Assembly: GCF_900104095.1 (NCBI RefSeq)
Contig: NZ_FNJO01000017.1
Span: 1 to 63,412, forward strand
Length of the DNA: 63,412 bases
Source of the DNA: Ralstonia sp. 25mfcol4.1
Lineage (GTDB): Bacteria > Pseudomonadota > Gammaproteobacteria > Burkholderiales > Burkholderiaceae
Reading direction: 5' to 3'
The notes beneath the pieces were generated by a model. That model did no database searches. It saw nothing but the letters and a program-made list of their open reading frames with translations, and was not told the origin of the DNA. The position numbers and the translations under genes are program-made. The stretch's first letter is position 1; each line of letters begins with the position of its first letter. Shown piece after piece: positions 53,157 to 61,395 of this stretch.

Positions 53157-55465
53157 GCGCGTGCCTCGCCGATCAGGTCCCGCACGGCATCGAGCAGCGC
53201 GGTGTCATGGAAACTTCCCTTGGCCAGATAATAGTCCGCCCCGGCCTGCATGCCGCGTTCGCGGTCCTGCTCGCGGTCCTTGTACGACACGATCATCACC
53301 GGCAACTGCGCCAGCCGCGCGTCGCTCCGGATCCGCGTCACCAGTTCGATGCCGTCCAGGCGCGGCATGTCGACGTCGGTGATGACCAGGTCGAACGCCT
53401 CGGCGCGCAGCACGTTCCAGCCGTCCATGCCGTCGACGGCCACGCTCACGTCGTAGCCACGCCCGGCCAGCAGCTTGCGTTCCAGTTCGCGCACGGTCAG
53501 CGAGTCGTCGATCACCAGCACGCGCTTGCGGCGCACGACGGCCGTGTCGGCGCCCGCCTGGCGTACGCGCTCGATGCGTCCTTCGGACACGAGCTTTTCC
53601 ACCGAACGCAGCATGTCCTCGACGTCGAAGATCAGCACCGGCGTGCCGTCGTCGGTCAGGCTGCCCGCCGCGATGTCCTTGATTTTGCCCAGCGCCTGCG
53701 CCAGCGGCTGCACTACCAGCATACGTTCGCCCAGCAGGCGATCCACGGCAATGCCGTAGACGCGCTCCTGTTCGCCAATCACCACCACCGGCGTGGTGTC
53801 GCCCCCGCGCGGCTGTTCCGGGCGCTGCAGGATCTGCGCCGCGCTGACCAGCCCCACCGGACGGCCGTCGTGGCGAAAGTGCTGGTGCTGCTCGGTCTGC
53901 TCGATGACGTCGCGCGGCACGGCCACGGCCCGATGCACGAGCCCGAGCGGAAAGGCATAGGCTTCGCCGGAGATTTCCACCAGCAGCGCGCGCACCACGG
54001 ACAGCGTGAGCGGGAGTTCCAGATGGAAGTGCAGGCCGCTGCCGGGTTGCTGCGACAGCTTCAGGCTGCCACGCACCGCGCGGACCATGTCCTGCACAGC
54101 GTCGAGACCGACGCCCCGGCCCGACACTTCGGATACGGTCTCGCGCAGGCTGAAACCGGGCAGCAGCAGGAATTCGAGCATCTCGGCCTGCGACAGCCGC
54201 GCGGCGGTTTCGGCCTGGGCCAGCCCACGACGCACAATGGCAGCGCGCAGCGCATCGAGATCGACGCCGGCGCCATCGTCGAAGATCTCGATCATCAGGC
54301 GGCCGGCGTTGTGCCGCGCCATCAGGCTGATGCGGCCTTCGGCGGGCTTGCCGGCGGCGCGGCGCACTTCGGGCAGTTCGATGCCGTGGTCCACGGCATT
54401 GCGCAGCAGGTGGGCCAGCGGCGCATCGAGCTGCTCCAGGATGTCGCGATCGACCTGCGTCTGTTCGCCGGACAGCACCAGGTGCACCTGCTTGCCCAGC
54501 GCGCGGCCGAGGTCGCGCACCATGCGCGAGAACCCGGTCATGCCGTCCGACAGCGGACGCATGCGGCACGACAGCGCGGTGTCATAGATCTGGCGCGACA
54601 GGCGGCTGGCACGATGATCGTACTGGTCGAACTCGTCCACGCGCTGCGACAACTGGCCGTGGCCGTCTTCGAGCAGCTGGCGCACCTCGGCCAGCGCGGC
54701 GCGCATGCGCGGCACCGAGCCTTCGGGCGCGTCCAGCAGCGCCTGCACGCCATCGAGCGCCTGCAGCGCCCGCATCTGCTGGCGGCGCGCCTGCTGCATG
54801 GCGCCGCCGAACGGCCGCAGCCAGTGCGATTCGACCATGGCCTCGCCAGCCATCGCCAGCAGGCGATCCAGACGATCGGCGTTGACGCGCAGCATGCGCT
54901 CCTGCGTGTCGCCACCTGGCGCAGGATCCGGCGCACGTTCGTGAGACGGCGCACGGTCCGGGTCGGGCGCAAACGGGGCGGCGTGCCCGGCCTCTTGCGG
55001 ATGTGGCGCCAGCGGTGCCGGCGCCGACGTGGCGCCGGGCGGCGGCAGGGCTTCGCCGCCGTCAAGCAGCTGGCTCATCCGCGCGATCCAGGTGTCGATC
55101 TCGGCCCGGCCATCGAGTTCGGGCCAGTTGAGGTTGCCGCCGGGCGGGTGGCCGATGCGCTGGAGCAGGTCGGTGCCTTGCAGCAGGGCGTCGATATGGG
55201 CGGGCGCGAGTACGATGCCGCCGCGCTGGGCCGCGACCAGGCAGTCTTCCATGACATGCGCCACACGCACGCCGCCATCGAGCCCGACGATCCGCGCCGC
55301 GCCCTTGAGCGAGTGGGCGGCACGCATGCAGGCTTCCAGATGAGAGGTGGCGGTGGCGTCGCGCTCCAGCGCCAGCAGGCCGGTGTTCAGTACCTCGGCC
55401 TGCGCGTCCGCTTCGAGCGCGAACAGGTCCAGCATCGAAGCATCGCGCAATTGCTCGGGATTCAT
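53153..55465 (-). CDS. wspE: WspE, hybrid CheA-type histidine kinase
   Basis: A 770-residue kinase. Domains in order: an N-terminal Hpt with phospho-acceptor H51 (MRAAHSLKGAAR), a linker, the dimerisation region, an HATPase domain (LLRNAVDHGIE and SGRGVGLDAVQD), a CheW-like adaptor domain, and a C-terminal receiver with a phosphorylatable Asp near 697 (LVITDVDMPRLDG). It phosphorylates WspR and WspF. The start overlaps wspD (ATGA) and the stop overlaps wspF (ATGA). Confidence 0.95.
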   Translation of the reverse strand: MNPEQLRDASMLDLFALEADAQAEVLNTGLLALERDATATSHLEACMRAAHSLKGAARIVGLDGGVRVAHVMEDCLVAAQRGGIVLAPAHIDALLQGTDLLQRIGHPPGGNLNWPELDGRAEIDTWIARMSQLLDGGEALPPPGATSAPAPLAPHPQEAGHAAPFAPDPDRAPSHERAPDPAPGGDTQERMLRVNADRLDRLLAMAGEAMVESHWLRPFGGAMQQARRQQMRALQALDGVQALLDAPEGSVPRMRAALAEVRQLLEDGHGQLSQRVDEFDQYDHRASRLSRQIYDTALSCRMRPLSDGMTGFSRMVRDLGRALGKQVHLVLSGEQTQVDRDILEQLDAPLAHLLRNAVDHGIELPEVRRAAGKPAEGRISLMARHNAGRLMIEIFDDGAGVDLDALRAAIVRRGLAQAETAARLSQAEMLEFLLLPGFSLRETVSEVSGRGVGLDAVQDMVRAVRGSLKLSQQPGSGLHFHLELPLTLSVVRALLVEISGEAYAFPLGLVHRAVAVPRDVIEQTEQHQHFRHDGRPVGLVSAAQILQRPEQPRGGDTTPVVVIGEQERVYGIAVDRLLGERMLVVQPLAQALGKIKDIAAGSLTDDGTPVLIFDVEDMLRSVEKLVSEGRIERVRQAGADTAVVRRKRVLVIDDSLTVRELERKLLAGRGYDVSVAVDGMDGWNVLRAEAFDLVITDVDMPRLDGIELVTRIRSDARLAQLPVMIVSYKDREQDRERGMQAGADYYLAKGSFHDTALLDAVRDLIGEARA

Positions 55466-56157
55466 GCCAGGCTCCGCGACAGGGCCTGACGCAGCAGGTC
55501 GGCATCGAGCAGCCCCACGCTATGGCCCGCGTGTTCGAACAGCGCCTGCGTATAGCGCGACGAAGCGCGCGTCAGCGTGGCGGGCAGTGGCAGCAGCGCG
55601 TCACGCGGCACGTGCTCGACGCCCGCCACCTCGGCCACCGGCAGGGCGATGGCATTGCGGCCCTGGCCCAGAATCAGGCAGCGCGTGGCCTGCTGTCCGG
55701 CACCTTCTGGAGCCCCGAACAGCAGCGCCAGCGATACGCAGGTCAGCAGCACCCCGCGAACCGCGGCCACGCCGAGCAGGGCGGCATGGCGCCGGTGCGG
55801 CAGGGAATGCACGGGTACGGGCGCGGTGATCTCGCCCAGCGCGCCGGTGGGCAGCGCCAGCCATTCGTCGCCGACGCGAAAAATCAGCAGCGACTGGCTG
55901 GCGGCGCGATCGAGGCCGGCGGCGTCGGCGCCGGCCTTGTCGATGGTGCTGCCCCACAGGCTGCCGGCCGACAGCGCATCGAGCACGGTCACGGCAGCCT
56001 GCGCGTAGACCGGGCAATTGCGGCAGCGCAGGTGCTCGTCGAGTTTCGGGCAGGAACGGTCGCCGCCGGTGCCGATGCGGCGCCAGCAGTCGTCCACGGT
56101 GCCGGCGGCCAGGCCGGGCAGCGTGTTGGGGGCATGTTGGACGATCGAATCAGCCAT
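55462..56157 (-). CDS. wspD: WspD, CheW-type adaptor with Cys cluster
   Basis: A 231-residue adaptor coupling receptor and kinase. The C-terminal 150 residues are a CheW domain (LLIFRVGDEWLALPTGALGE, RHAALLGVAAVRGVLLTCVS). The N-terminal extension has four cysteines: C24 (DDCWRRIG), C36 (DRSCPKL), C45 and C48 (RCRNCPVY), as in other WspD proteins, a possible metal site. The start overlaps wspC by 8 bases and the stop overlaps wspE by 4. Confidence 0.93.
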   Translation of the reverse strand: MADSIVQHAPNTLPGLAAGTVDDCWRRIGTGGDRSCPKLDEHLRCRNCPVYAQAAVTVLDALSAGSLWGSTIDKAGADAAGLDRAASQSLLIFRVGDEWLALPTGALGEITAPVPVHSLPHRRHAALLGVAAVRGVLLTCVSLALLFGAPEGAGQQATRCLILGQGRNAIALPVAEVAGVEHVPRDALLPLPATLTRASSRYTQALFEHAGHSVGLLDADLLRQALSRSLA

Positions 56158-57406
56158 GGCTCAGTCGGGCATGTCGCTGGGCGCGCTCGCGCAGCCGGTG
56201 GGCGCCCGAGGCATCGCCCTCGCTGTCGAGCAGGGCGGCCAGATGATAAAGCGCCTCTTCGTGGCCGGGGTCAAGATACACCGCCTTGCGGTAGGCGGCA
56301 TGGGCATCGGCGATCCGGCCGGCCGCATCGTGCAGCACGCCAAGCAGACACCAGCCGTCGGGCGACGATCCATGGCTGGTCAGATACTGCTGGCACGCGG
56401 CCGTGGCGGCATCGAGTTCGCCACGGTCGGCCATGGCCGAAATCGCCGCCAGCGGGTTGCTGGCCGTGGCGCTGGCCGTCGGCATTTGCGCGGCCCGGGG
56501 CGCTGGCATGGCGGGAGCCAGGGCCGAGTGCCGAGTGGGGGCTGCAGGCTTCCAGGCCGGTGGGAGTGGCATCCGTGTTTTTGCAGCCGGGGCTGTGGCA
56601 GCGGGCACAGGATGGAACGCGAAGGCAAGCGGTACGCCGGCGCTCGCTAGCCCGTCGCGCGTCAGCAGGCTGGCTTCGGCCGGGCCCACGAAGATCAGTC
56701 CGTGCGCCGCGGTCAGGCGCCGCAGCGTCTGTACCGCCTGCTGCTGCGTGGCCAGATCGAAATAGATCAGCAGGTTGCGGCAGAACACGAAGTCGTAAGG
56801 CGGCTCGTTGACCAGCAGCCGGGGCGATATCAGGTTGCCCTGCAGCAGCCGCACCTGCGCACGGACCTTTGCCGACAACTGGTAGCCGGCGGGTGCGGGC
56901 GCGAAGTAGCGGTCGCGGAAATCGAGCGGCGCGCCGCGAAAGGCATTGCTGCCGTACAGGCCGGCGCGGGCGCGTTCCAGTGCGCGGGCGCTGACGTCCA
57001 CCGCATCCACACGGAAACGGTCGGCCGGCAGTCCCGCATCGAACAGCGCCATGGCGATCGAGTACGGTTCCTCGCCGGTCGAGCATGGCAGGCTCAGCAC
57101 GCGCAGCAGACGCTCGCCGTCGCCGAATACACGGTGCGCGGCAAAGCGGCCCAGCGCCAGCAGGGCTTCGCGGTGGCGAAAGAACCAGGTTTCGGGGACC
57201 ACGACGGCTTCGATCAGCGCCTGCAGTTCGTCAGGCACCGCGTGCAACAGGTTCCAGTAAGCGGCGGGGTCCGGGGCGCCAACGGCTTGCCGGCGCTCGT
57301 CGACCGCGCGGGCGATCACGGCCGGCCCGATCGCGGCGGCGTCCAGCCCGATGCGCTCCTTGAGCAGGGCTTCGATCTGCGTCGGGGGATGCGGCAGATC
57401 CGTCAT
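56150..57406 (-). CDS. wspC: WspC, CheR-type methyltransferase with TPR tail
   Basis: A 418-residue receptor methyltransferase that sensitises WspA. The start is ATG 57406, overlapping the wspB stop. The first 270 residues are a CheR domain: the N-terminal helical part, LSLPCSTGEEPYSIAMALFD as the SAM site, and YDFVFCRNLLIYFDLATQQQ. A Pro/Ala linker leads to a TPR region (about 330-410) around GWCLLGVLHDAAGRIADAHA. WspC of Pseudomonas has the same CheR-TPR plan. Confidence 0.94.
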   Translation of the reverse strand: MTDLPHPPTQIEALLKERIGLDAAAIGPAVIARAVDERRQAVGAPDPAAYWNLLHAVPDELQALIEAVVVPETWFFRHREALLALGRFAAHRVFGDGERLLRVLSLPCSTGEEPYSIAMALFDAGLPADRFRVDAVDVSARALERARAGLYGSNAFRGAPLDFRDRYFAPAPAGYQLSAKVRAQVRLLQGNLISPRLLVNEPPYDFVFCRNLLIYFDLATQQQAVQTLRRLTAAHGLIFVGPAEASLLTRDGLASAGVPLAFAFHPVPAATAPAAKTRMPLPPAWKPAAPTRHSALAPAMPAPRAAQMPTASATASNPLAAISAMADRGELDAATAACQQYLTSHGSSPDGWCLLGVLHDAAGRIADAHAAYRKAVYLDPGHEEALYHLAALLDSEGDASGAHRLRERAQRHARLSHG

Positions 57407-57876
57407 GCCGCGTTTGCCGCCGGAAACAGCAGCGTGTGTACCGCGTCGGGCAGCAGGTTGGCCACGCGAATCCATTGCACGAGCCCGCGCGCGTCCTGGC
57501 GCACGGGGCCAAGATAACGCGCCGGGCCCGGATCGATGCCGCTGTCGACGAACGACGCCGGGTCGCAACGCAGGGTATCGGTGGCGTACTCCAGCCGCAG
57601 CCCCAGCAGATGCGGGGCATCATCGGCCGTGCCGGGGCGCCGGTAGTGGACCAGCACGGTGCGCGTGCTGGTGCGCGTGCCGGCGGCCACGCCGGTGGCC
57701 AGCGCGGTGACGTCGATCACGGGCACGGTCCGTCCGCGCCGCGACATCAGTCCGCTGACCCACGGGGGCGAACCGGGAATCTGCTTGGTGGCGGCCAGCG
57801 GCAAGACCTCGGCCACTTCGGCGCTATCCAGCGCGTAGTAGTCGGGGCCGATGCGAAACAGCAGGAAGAGCGCCAT
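57403..57876 (-). CDS. wspB: WspB, CheW-type adaptor
   Basis: A 157-residue scaffold linking WspA to WspE. It is one CheW domain: LFLLFRIGPDYYALDSAEVA, an exposed loop PGSPPWVSGLMSRRGRTVPV, and LLGLRLEYATDTLRCDP. It overlaps wspC by 4 bases and begins 21 bases after wspA. Confidence 0.93.
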   Translation of the reverse strand: MALFLLFRIGPDYYALDSAEVAEVLPLAATKQIPGSPPWVSGLMSRRGRTVPVIDVTALATGVAAGTRTSTRTVLVHYRRPGTADDAPHLLGLRLEYATDTLRCDPASFVDSGIDPGPARYLGPVRQDARGLVQWIRVANLLPDAVHTLLFPAANAA

Positions 57877-57897
57877 GGGGACGGGCGGCTGGGCCGC

Positions 57898-59517
57898 TCA
57901 GACCTTGAAACGCGACACGCCGCTGCGCAGTTCGTTGGCAACCAGCGTCAGTTCGTCGATGGCCTGGCTCGACTGGCGCAGCGATTCCACGGTCTGCTGC
58001 GCCGCCTCGGACAGCTGCATCAGTGCCTGGTTGATCTGCTCGGCACCGCCGGCCTGGGCCTGCATGCCTTCGTTGACCATCTGCACGCGCGGGGCCAGCG
58101 ACTGCACCTGGCCGATGATCTGCGACAGCTGGTCGCCGACCTGGGTCACCTCGGACATGCCGCGCCGTACTTCCTCGGAGAACTTGTCCATGCCCATCAC
58201 GCCGGCGGACACGGCCGACTGGATTTCGCGCACGATCTGCTCGATGTCGTAGGTCGCCACGGCGGTCTGGTCGGCCAGGCGGCGGATCTCGGTGGCCACG
58301 ACCGAGAAGCCGCGGCCGTATTCGCCGGCCTTTTCGGCCTCGATCGCGGCGTTCAGCGACAGCAGGTTGGTCTGGTCGGCTACCCGGGCGATGGTGGTCA
58401 CCACCTGGTTGATATTGCCGGCCTTCTCGTTGAGCGTGGCCAGCCGGGCGTTGACCGATCCGGCGGCGTCCATCACGTGGTGCATGGTGGCTTCCATGCG
58501 CGACAGCCCCCCCTGGCCGGTGCCGGCCAGTCCGGCGGTCTGTTCGGCTGCGTGCGATACCTCGTTCATGGTGCGGACCAGGTCGCGCGAGGTAGCCGCG
58601 ATCTCGCGCGACGTGGCGCCGATCTGCGTGGTGGTGGCGGCCGTTTCGGTGGCCGTGGCCTGCTGCTGGCGGGCCGTGGCGGCGATCTCGTTGACGGAGG
58701 TCGTGACCTGAATGGCCGATCGCTGGGCCTGGCCGACCAGCGAGGTCAGCTCGCCGGCCATCTGGTTGAAACCGGCCTCCACGGCCTGGAATTCGTCGCG
58801 GCGGTTCAGTGTCATGCGCTGGCGCAGGTCGCCGCCGCGCATGGCGCCCAGCAGCGACACGATCGAACGCATCGGGGCGTTGATCGCCCGCAGCAGCAGG
58901 TAGCCGCAGACCAGGGCAGCCAGCACGGCGATGGCCAGTGCCACCTCGATGCTGGTCTTGGCGGCGCTGACCGAATCGACGATGCCGGCGGCGGCGCGGT
59001 CGTTGACGGCGCCGTTGTCGTCCACCAGATCCTGCAGCGCCTTGCGGCCGTCGGCCCAGATGTCATGGGCGCTGCCGCGCAGCGCGGCTTCGGCGGAGGC
59101 GGTATCGCGCCAGCGCGTGGGGTCGAGGTAGGGTTGGGCGGCCTGCTCGTATCTTGCGCGAACATCGAGGAACGCCTTGAAACGGGTGCGATCTTCTTCC
59201 CGCTGGATCGAATCGGCATACTGCTTCTGCAGTTTGTCGAGCCGGCGCGTGGCGTCCCCGGTCTGGGAAAGCAGCCTGGCGCGCTGGGCCGGGTCGGATG
59301 CCGTGACGGTCTGCCAGGCCAGCACGTAGATTTCGCCCCAGACGCCACGCATGCCGGCGCTGTAGTTCAGCCCGGGCAGTGCGTCGGTGCGCATGACCGT
59401 CGTTTCATGCTCGATGGCGGACAGGCGGTTGTAGGCGGTCACGCTCATCAGCGTCATGACCAGCAGGATGAAGGTGAAGCTTGCCAGGATGCGCGTACGG
59501 ATGGTCCAGTGGTTCAC
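57898..59517 (-). CDS. wspA: WspA, membrane chemoreceptor of the Wsp surface-sensing system
   Basis: A 539-residue methyl-accepting protein from GTG 59517. This start gives the same N-terminus as Pseudomonas WspA (NHWTIRTRILASFTFILLVM versus its NWTLRQRILASF start). TM1 covers about 10-32, then a periplasmic sensor to about 185, TM2 to about 210, a HAMP-like region, and a long signalling coiled coil. The hairpin tip is EAEKAGEYGRGFSVVATEIR. WspA clusters laterally and responds to surface contact or envelope stress. The ribosome site is weak. It heads the wspABCDEFR operon. Confidence 0.95.
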   Translation of the reverse strand: MNHWTIRTRILASFTFILLVMTLMSVTAYNRLSAIEHETTVMRTDALPGLNYSAGMRGVWGEIYVLAWQTVTASDPAQRARLLSQTGDATRRLDKLQKQYADSIQREEDRTRFKAFLDVRARYEQAAQPYLDPTRWRDTASAEAALRGSAHDIWADGRKALQDLVDDNGAVNDRAAAGIVDSVSAAKTSIEVALAIAVLAALVCGYLLLRAINAPMRSIVSLLGAMRGGDLRQRMTLNRRDEFQAVEAGFNQMAGELTSLVGQAQRSAIQVTTSVNEIAATARQQQATATETAATTTQIGATSREIAATSRDLVRTMNEVSHAAEQTAGLAGTGQGGLSRMEATMHHVMDAAGSVNARLATLNEKAGNINQVVTTIARVADQTNLLSLNAAIEAEKAGEYGRGFSVVATEIRRLADQTAVATYDIEQIVREIQSAVSAGVMGMDKFSEEVRRGMSEVTQVGDQLSQIIGQVQSLAPRVQMVNEGMQAQAGGAEQINQALMQLSEAAQQTVESLRQSSQAIDELTLVANELRSGVSRFKV

Positions 59518-59778
59518 GGGCGATGGAGTCTTTCGTTGGGCGGACGGCCGCGGCCGGCGGGACTGGCGGGAACGTATGCCAGGGCCCACACTCGGATAAG
59601 GGGTATCCCTCGAATGGGTGGTAGGCGTTTGCGGCGTAGGGTACTGTAACGTCCGGGTCATTTCAACGGCCGACGGCTTTCCGCCAGCCGGCGCCGTTGC
59701 GCGGCGGCGGCGCCAATTTGTAGCCCTTGCTTTTTTCAAAGTTTTCGTCACACTTGCCAGATAGCTTGAGCGGGGAAA

Positions 59779-61131
59779 ATGTTCATCACAACTGATAGGG
59801 CAGGGATGGTGGCCAAGTCGGAGGCACAGGTGACTGGCGCCTTGCCGCCGGCGGATCTGGATCCGCTGACCGGCGTGGTCGTCCGCCAGGCATTCTTGAA
59901 GCGGGTGGAAGCACGTCTGCATGGCGAGACGACGCCCCGCTTTGCCCTGTTGCTGGTGGGCGTCGACGATTTCCGCGCCTTCAATGACATGCACGGCCAC
60001 GCGGAGGGCGACGCGATCCTTCAGCACGTGGCCCGTCGCCTGCGCGACGCCTCGCCGCGCGATGCCGTGGTCGGCCGGGTCGGTGGCGACGAGTTTGGCG
60101 TGCTGCTGACCTCCATTTCCGATCCCACGCTGGTGCGCCACGTCAGTGCGGCCATCCTGTCGATGCTGTCCGCCCCCTATGAACTGGGCGGCAACCGCCA
60201 CCATGTGCTGGCCAGCCTGGGCGCCTGCGTGATGCCGGCCGGCGGCAATTCCTCGGCCGACGTGCTGGCGGCAGCCAGCCTGGCGCTGGCCAGGGCCAAG
60301 CACGACGGCGGCCGCACCATCCGCTTCTTCAAGCAGCAGATGCGCGCCGACGTGACGACGCGCCTGTCGCTCGTCCAGGCCCTGCGCGAAGCCTACGCCC
60401 AACGCCAGTTCGAATTGCTCTACCAGCCGCAGGTGGATTTGCGCGACGGCCGCGTGGTGGGCGCCGAGGCGCTGATGCGCTGGCGCCACCCCACGCTGGG
60501 CCTGCTGACCCCGGCGGCGTTCATCGATGCGCTGGCCGCCAGCAGCGTGGCCGCCGACGTGGGCATGTGGCTGCTGCACACGGCCTGCGCGCAGGCGCGG
60601 GCGTGGTCGCTGACCTTCCCAGACGCGCCGCGGGTCGCCATCAACCTGTTTGCGGCCCAGCTGGCCGAAAGCCGGCTGCTGACCGAGGTGCGTCACGTGC
60701 TGCGCGCGCTGGAACTGCCTGCGGACCGGCTGGAGATCGAGATTACCGAGACCATCGCGCTGCAACAGGGCGACGAGGTGTCTGACCAGCTCCAGGCATT
60801 GCGCCGCGACGGCGTGACGCTGACCTGCGACGATTTCGGCACCGGCTACGCATCGCTGAGCTTCCTGAAGTCGTTCCCGGTGGACCGGCTCAAGATTGAC
60901 CAGTCATTCATCCGCAACGTCACCCACGACAATGTGGACGCCGCCATCGTGCGCTCGGTGATCAATGTCGGCCAGAGCCTGCGGATCGGCGTGGTGGCCG
61001 AGGGGGTGGAGACGACCGAGCAGCGCGACTTCCTGCTGAGCAATGGGTGCATCGAGGCCCAGGGCTACCTGTACGGCAGGCCGATGCCGGCCGACCGCCT
61101 GACTGACTTCCTGCGCAACCAGCCGCGCTGA
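59779..61131 (+). CDS. GGDEF-EAL protein (possible dual c-di-GMP enzyme)
   Basis: A 450-residue cytoplasmic protein with no membrane helix. The ATG at 59779 is used; an ATG at 59806 is possible. The GGDEF domain (about 25-185) has an intact G-G-D-E-F motif at the active site (VGRVGGDEFGVLL). The EAL domain follows from about 195 with E-A-L (VGAEALMRWRHP), the metal-binding DDFGTGYASL and EGVETTEQRDF. All catalytic residues for both activities seem present, so it could make or break c-di-GMP depending on context. It diverges from the wsp operon across 261 bases, hinting at co-evolved control. Confidence 0.94.
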   Translation: MFITTDRAGMVAKSEAQVTGALPPADLDPLTGVVVRQAFLKRVEARLHGETTPRFALLLVGVDDFRAFNDMHGHAEGDAILQHVARRLRDASPRDAVVGRVGGDEFGVLLTSISDPTLVRHVSAAILSMLSAPYELGGNRHHVLASLGACVMPAGGNSSADVLAAASLALARAKHDGGRTIRFFKQQMRADVTTRLSLVQALREAYAQRQFELLYQPQVDLRDGRVVGAEALMRWRHPTLGLLTPAAFIDALAASSVAADVGMWLLHTACAQARAWSLTFPDAPRVAINLFAAQLAESRLLTEVRHVLRALELPADRLEIEITETIALQQGDEVSDQLQALRRDGVTLTCDDFGTGYASLSFLKSFPVDRLKIDQSFIRNVTHDNVDAAIVRSVINVGQSLRIGVVAEGVETTEQRDFLLSNGCIEAQGYLYGRPMPADRLTDFLRNQPR

Positions 61132-61395
61132 GGGGCGGTGCCGAACGCCGATGCTGCAATGCAGCATCGGCGGCCTTCCGGGCCCGGTTCGGGCGCCTTC
61201 GCCCGTTCCGTATTTCCGTCATCTGCAAGACTTGTATCCGCCTTTGTCCCGCATGCCACCCCGAGGCGGCAGGGAAATATGTGCTTACAAAGTGCGGTAC
61301 ACAGGCGCGACGCTGCGCCGTTATCCGATATACGGTGGCAGCGGGTGCTTGCCGCCAAGGTCGCCGGCACGGCCCACCGGAATCAGGTAATCGAT
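61132..61395. other. Intergenic region before the DUF6600 gene
   Basis: A 264-base gap. The stretch GCCGATGCTGCAATGCAGCATCGGC (25 bases spanning about 61148-61172) is a perfect-armed hairpin just after the GGDEF-EAL stop, and may terminate it. The remainder probably holds the promoter for the next gene. Confidence 0.55.

Noticed and set aside
53207..55489. A 760-codon plus-strand frame opposite wspE
   Set aside because: Composition is typical of antisense shadows in high-GC DNA, and wspE is a certain, fully conserved gene.
57436..59649. A 737-codon plus-strand frame opposite wspA and wspB
   Set aside because: Gly/His/Gln-rich shadow with no recognisable domain; the minus-strand genes explain the region.
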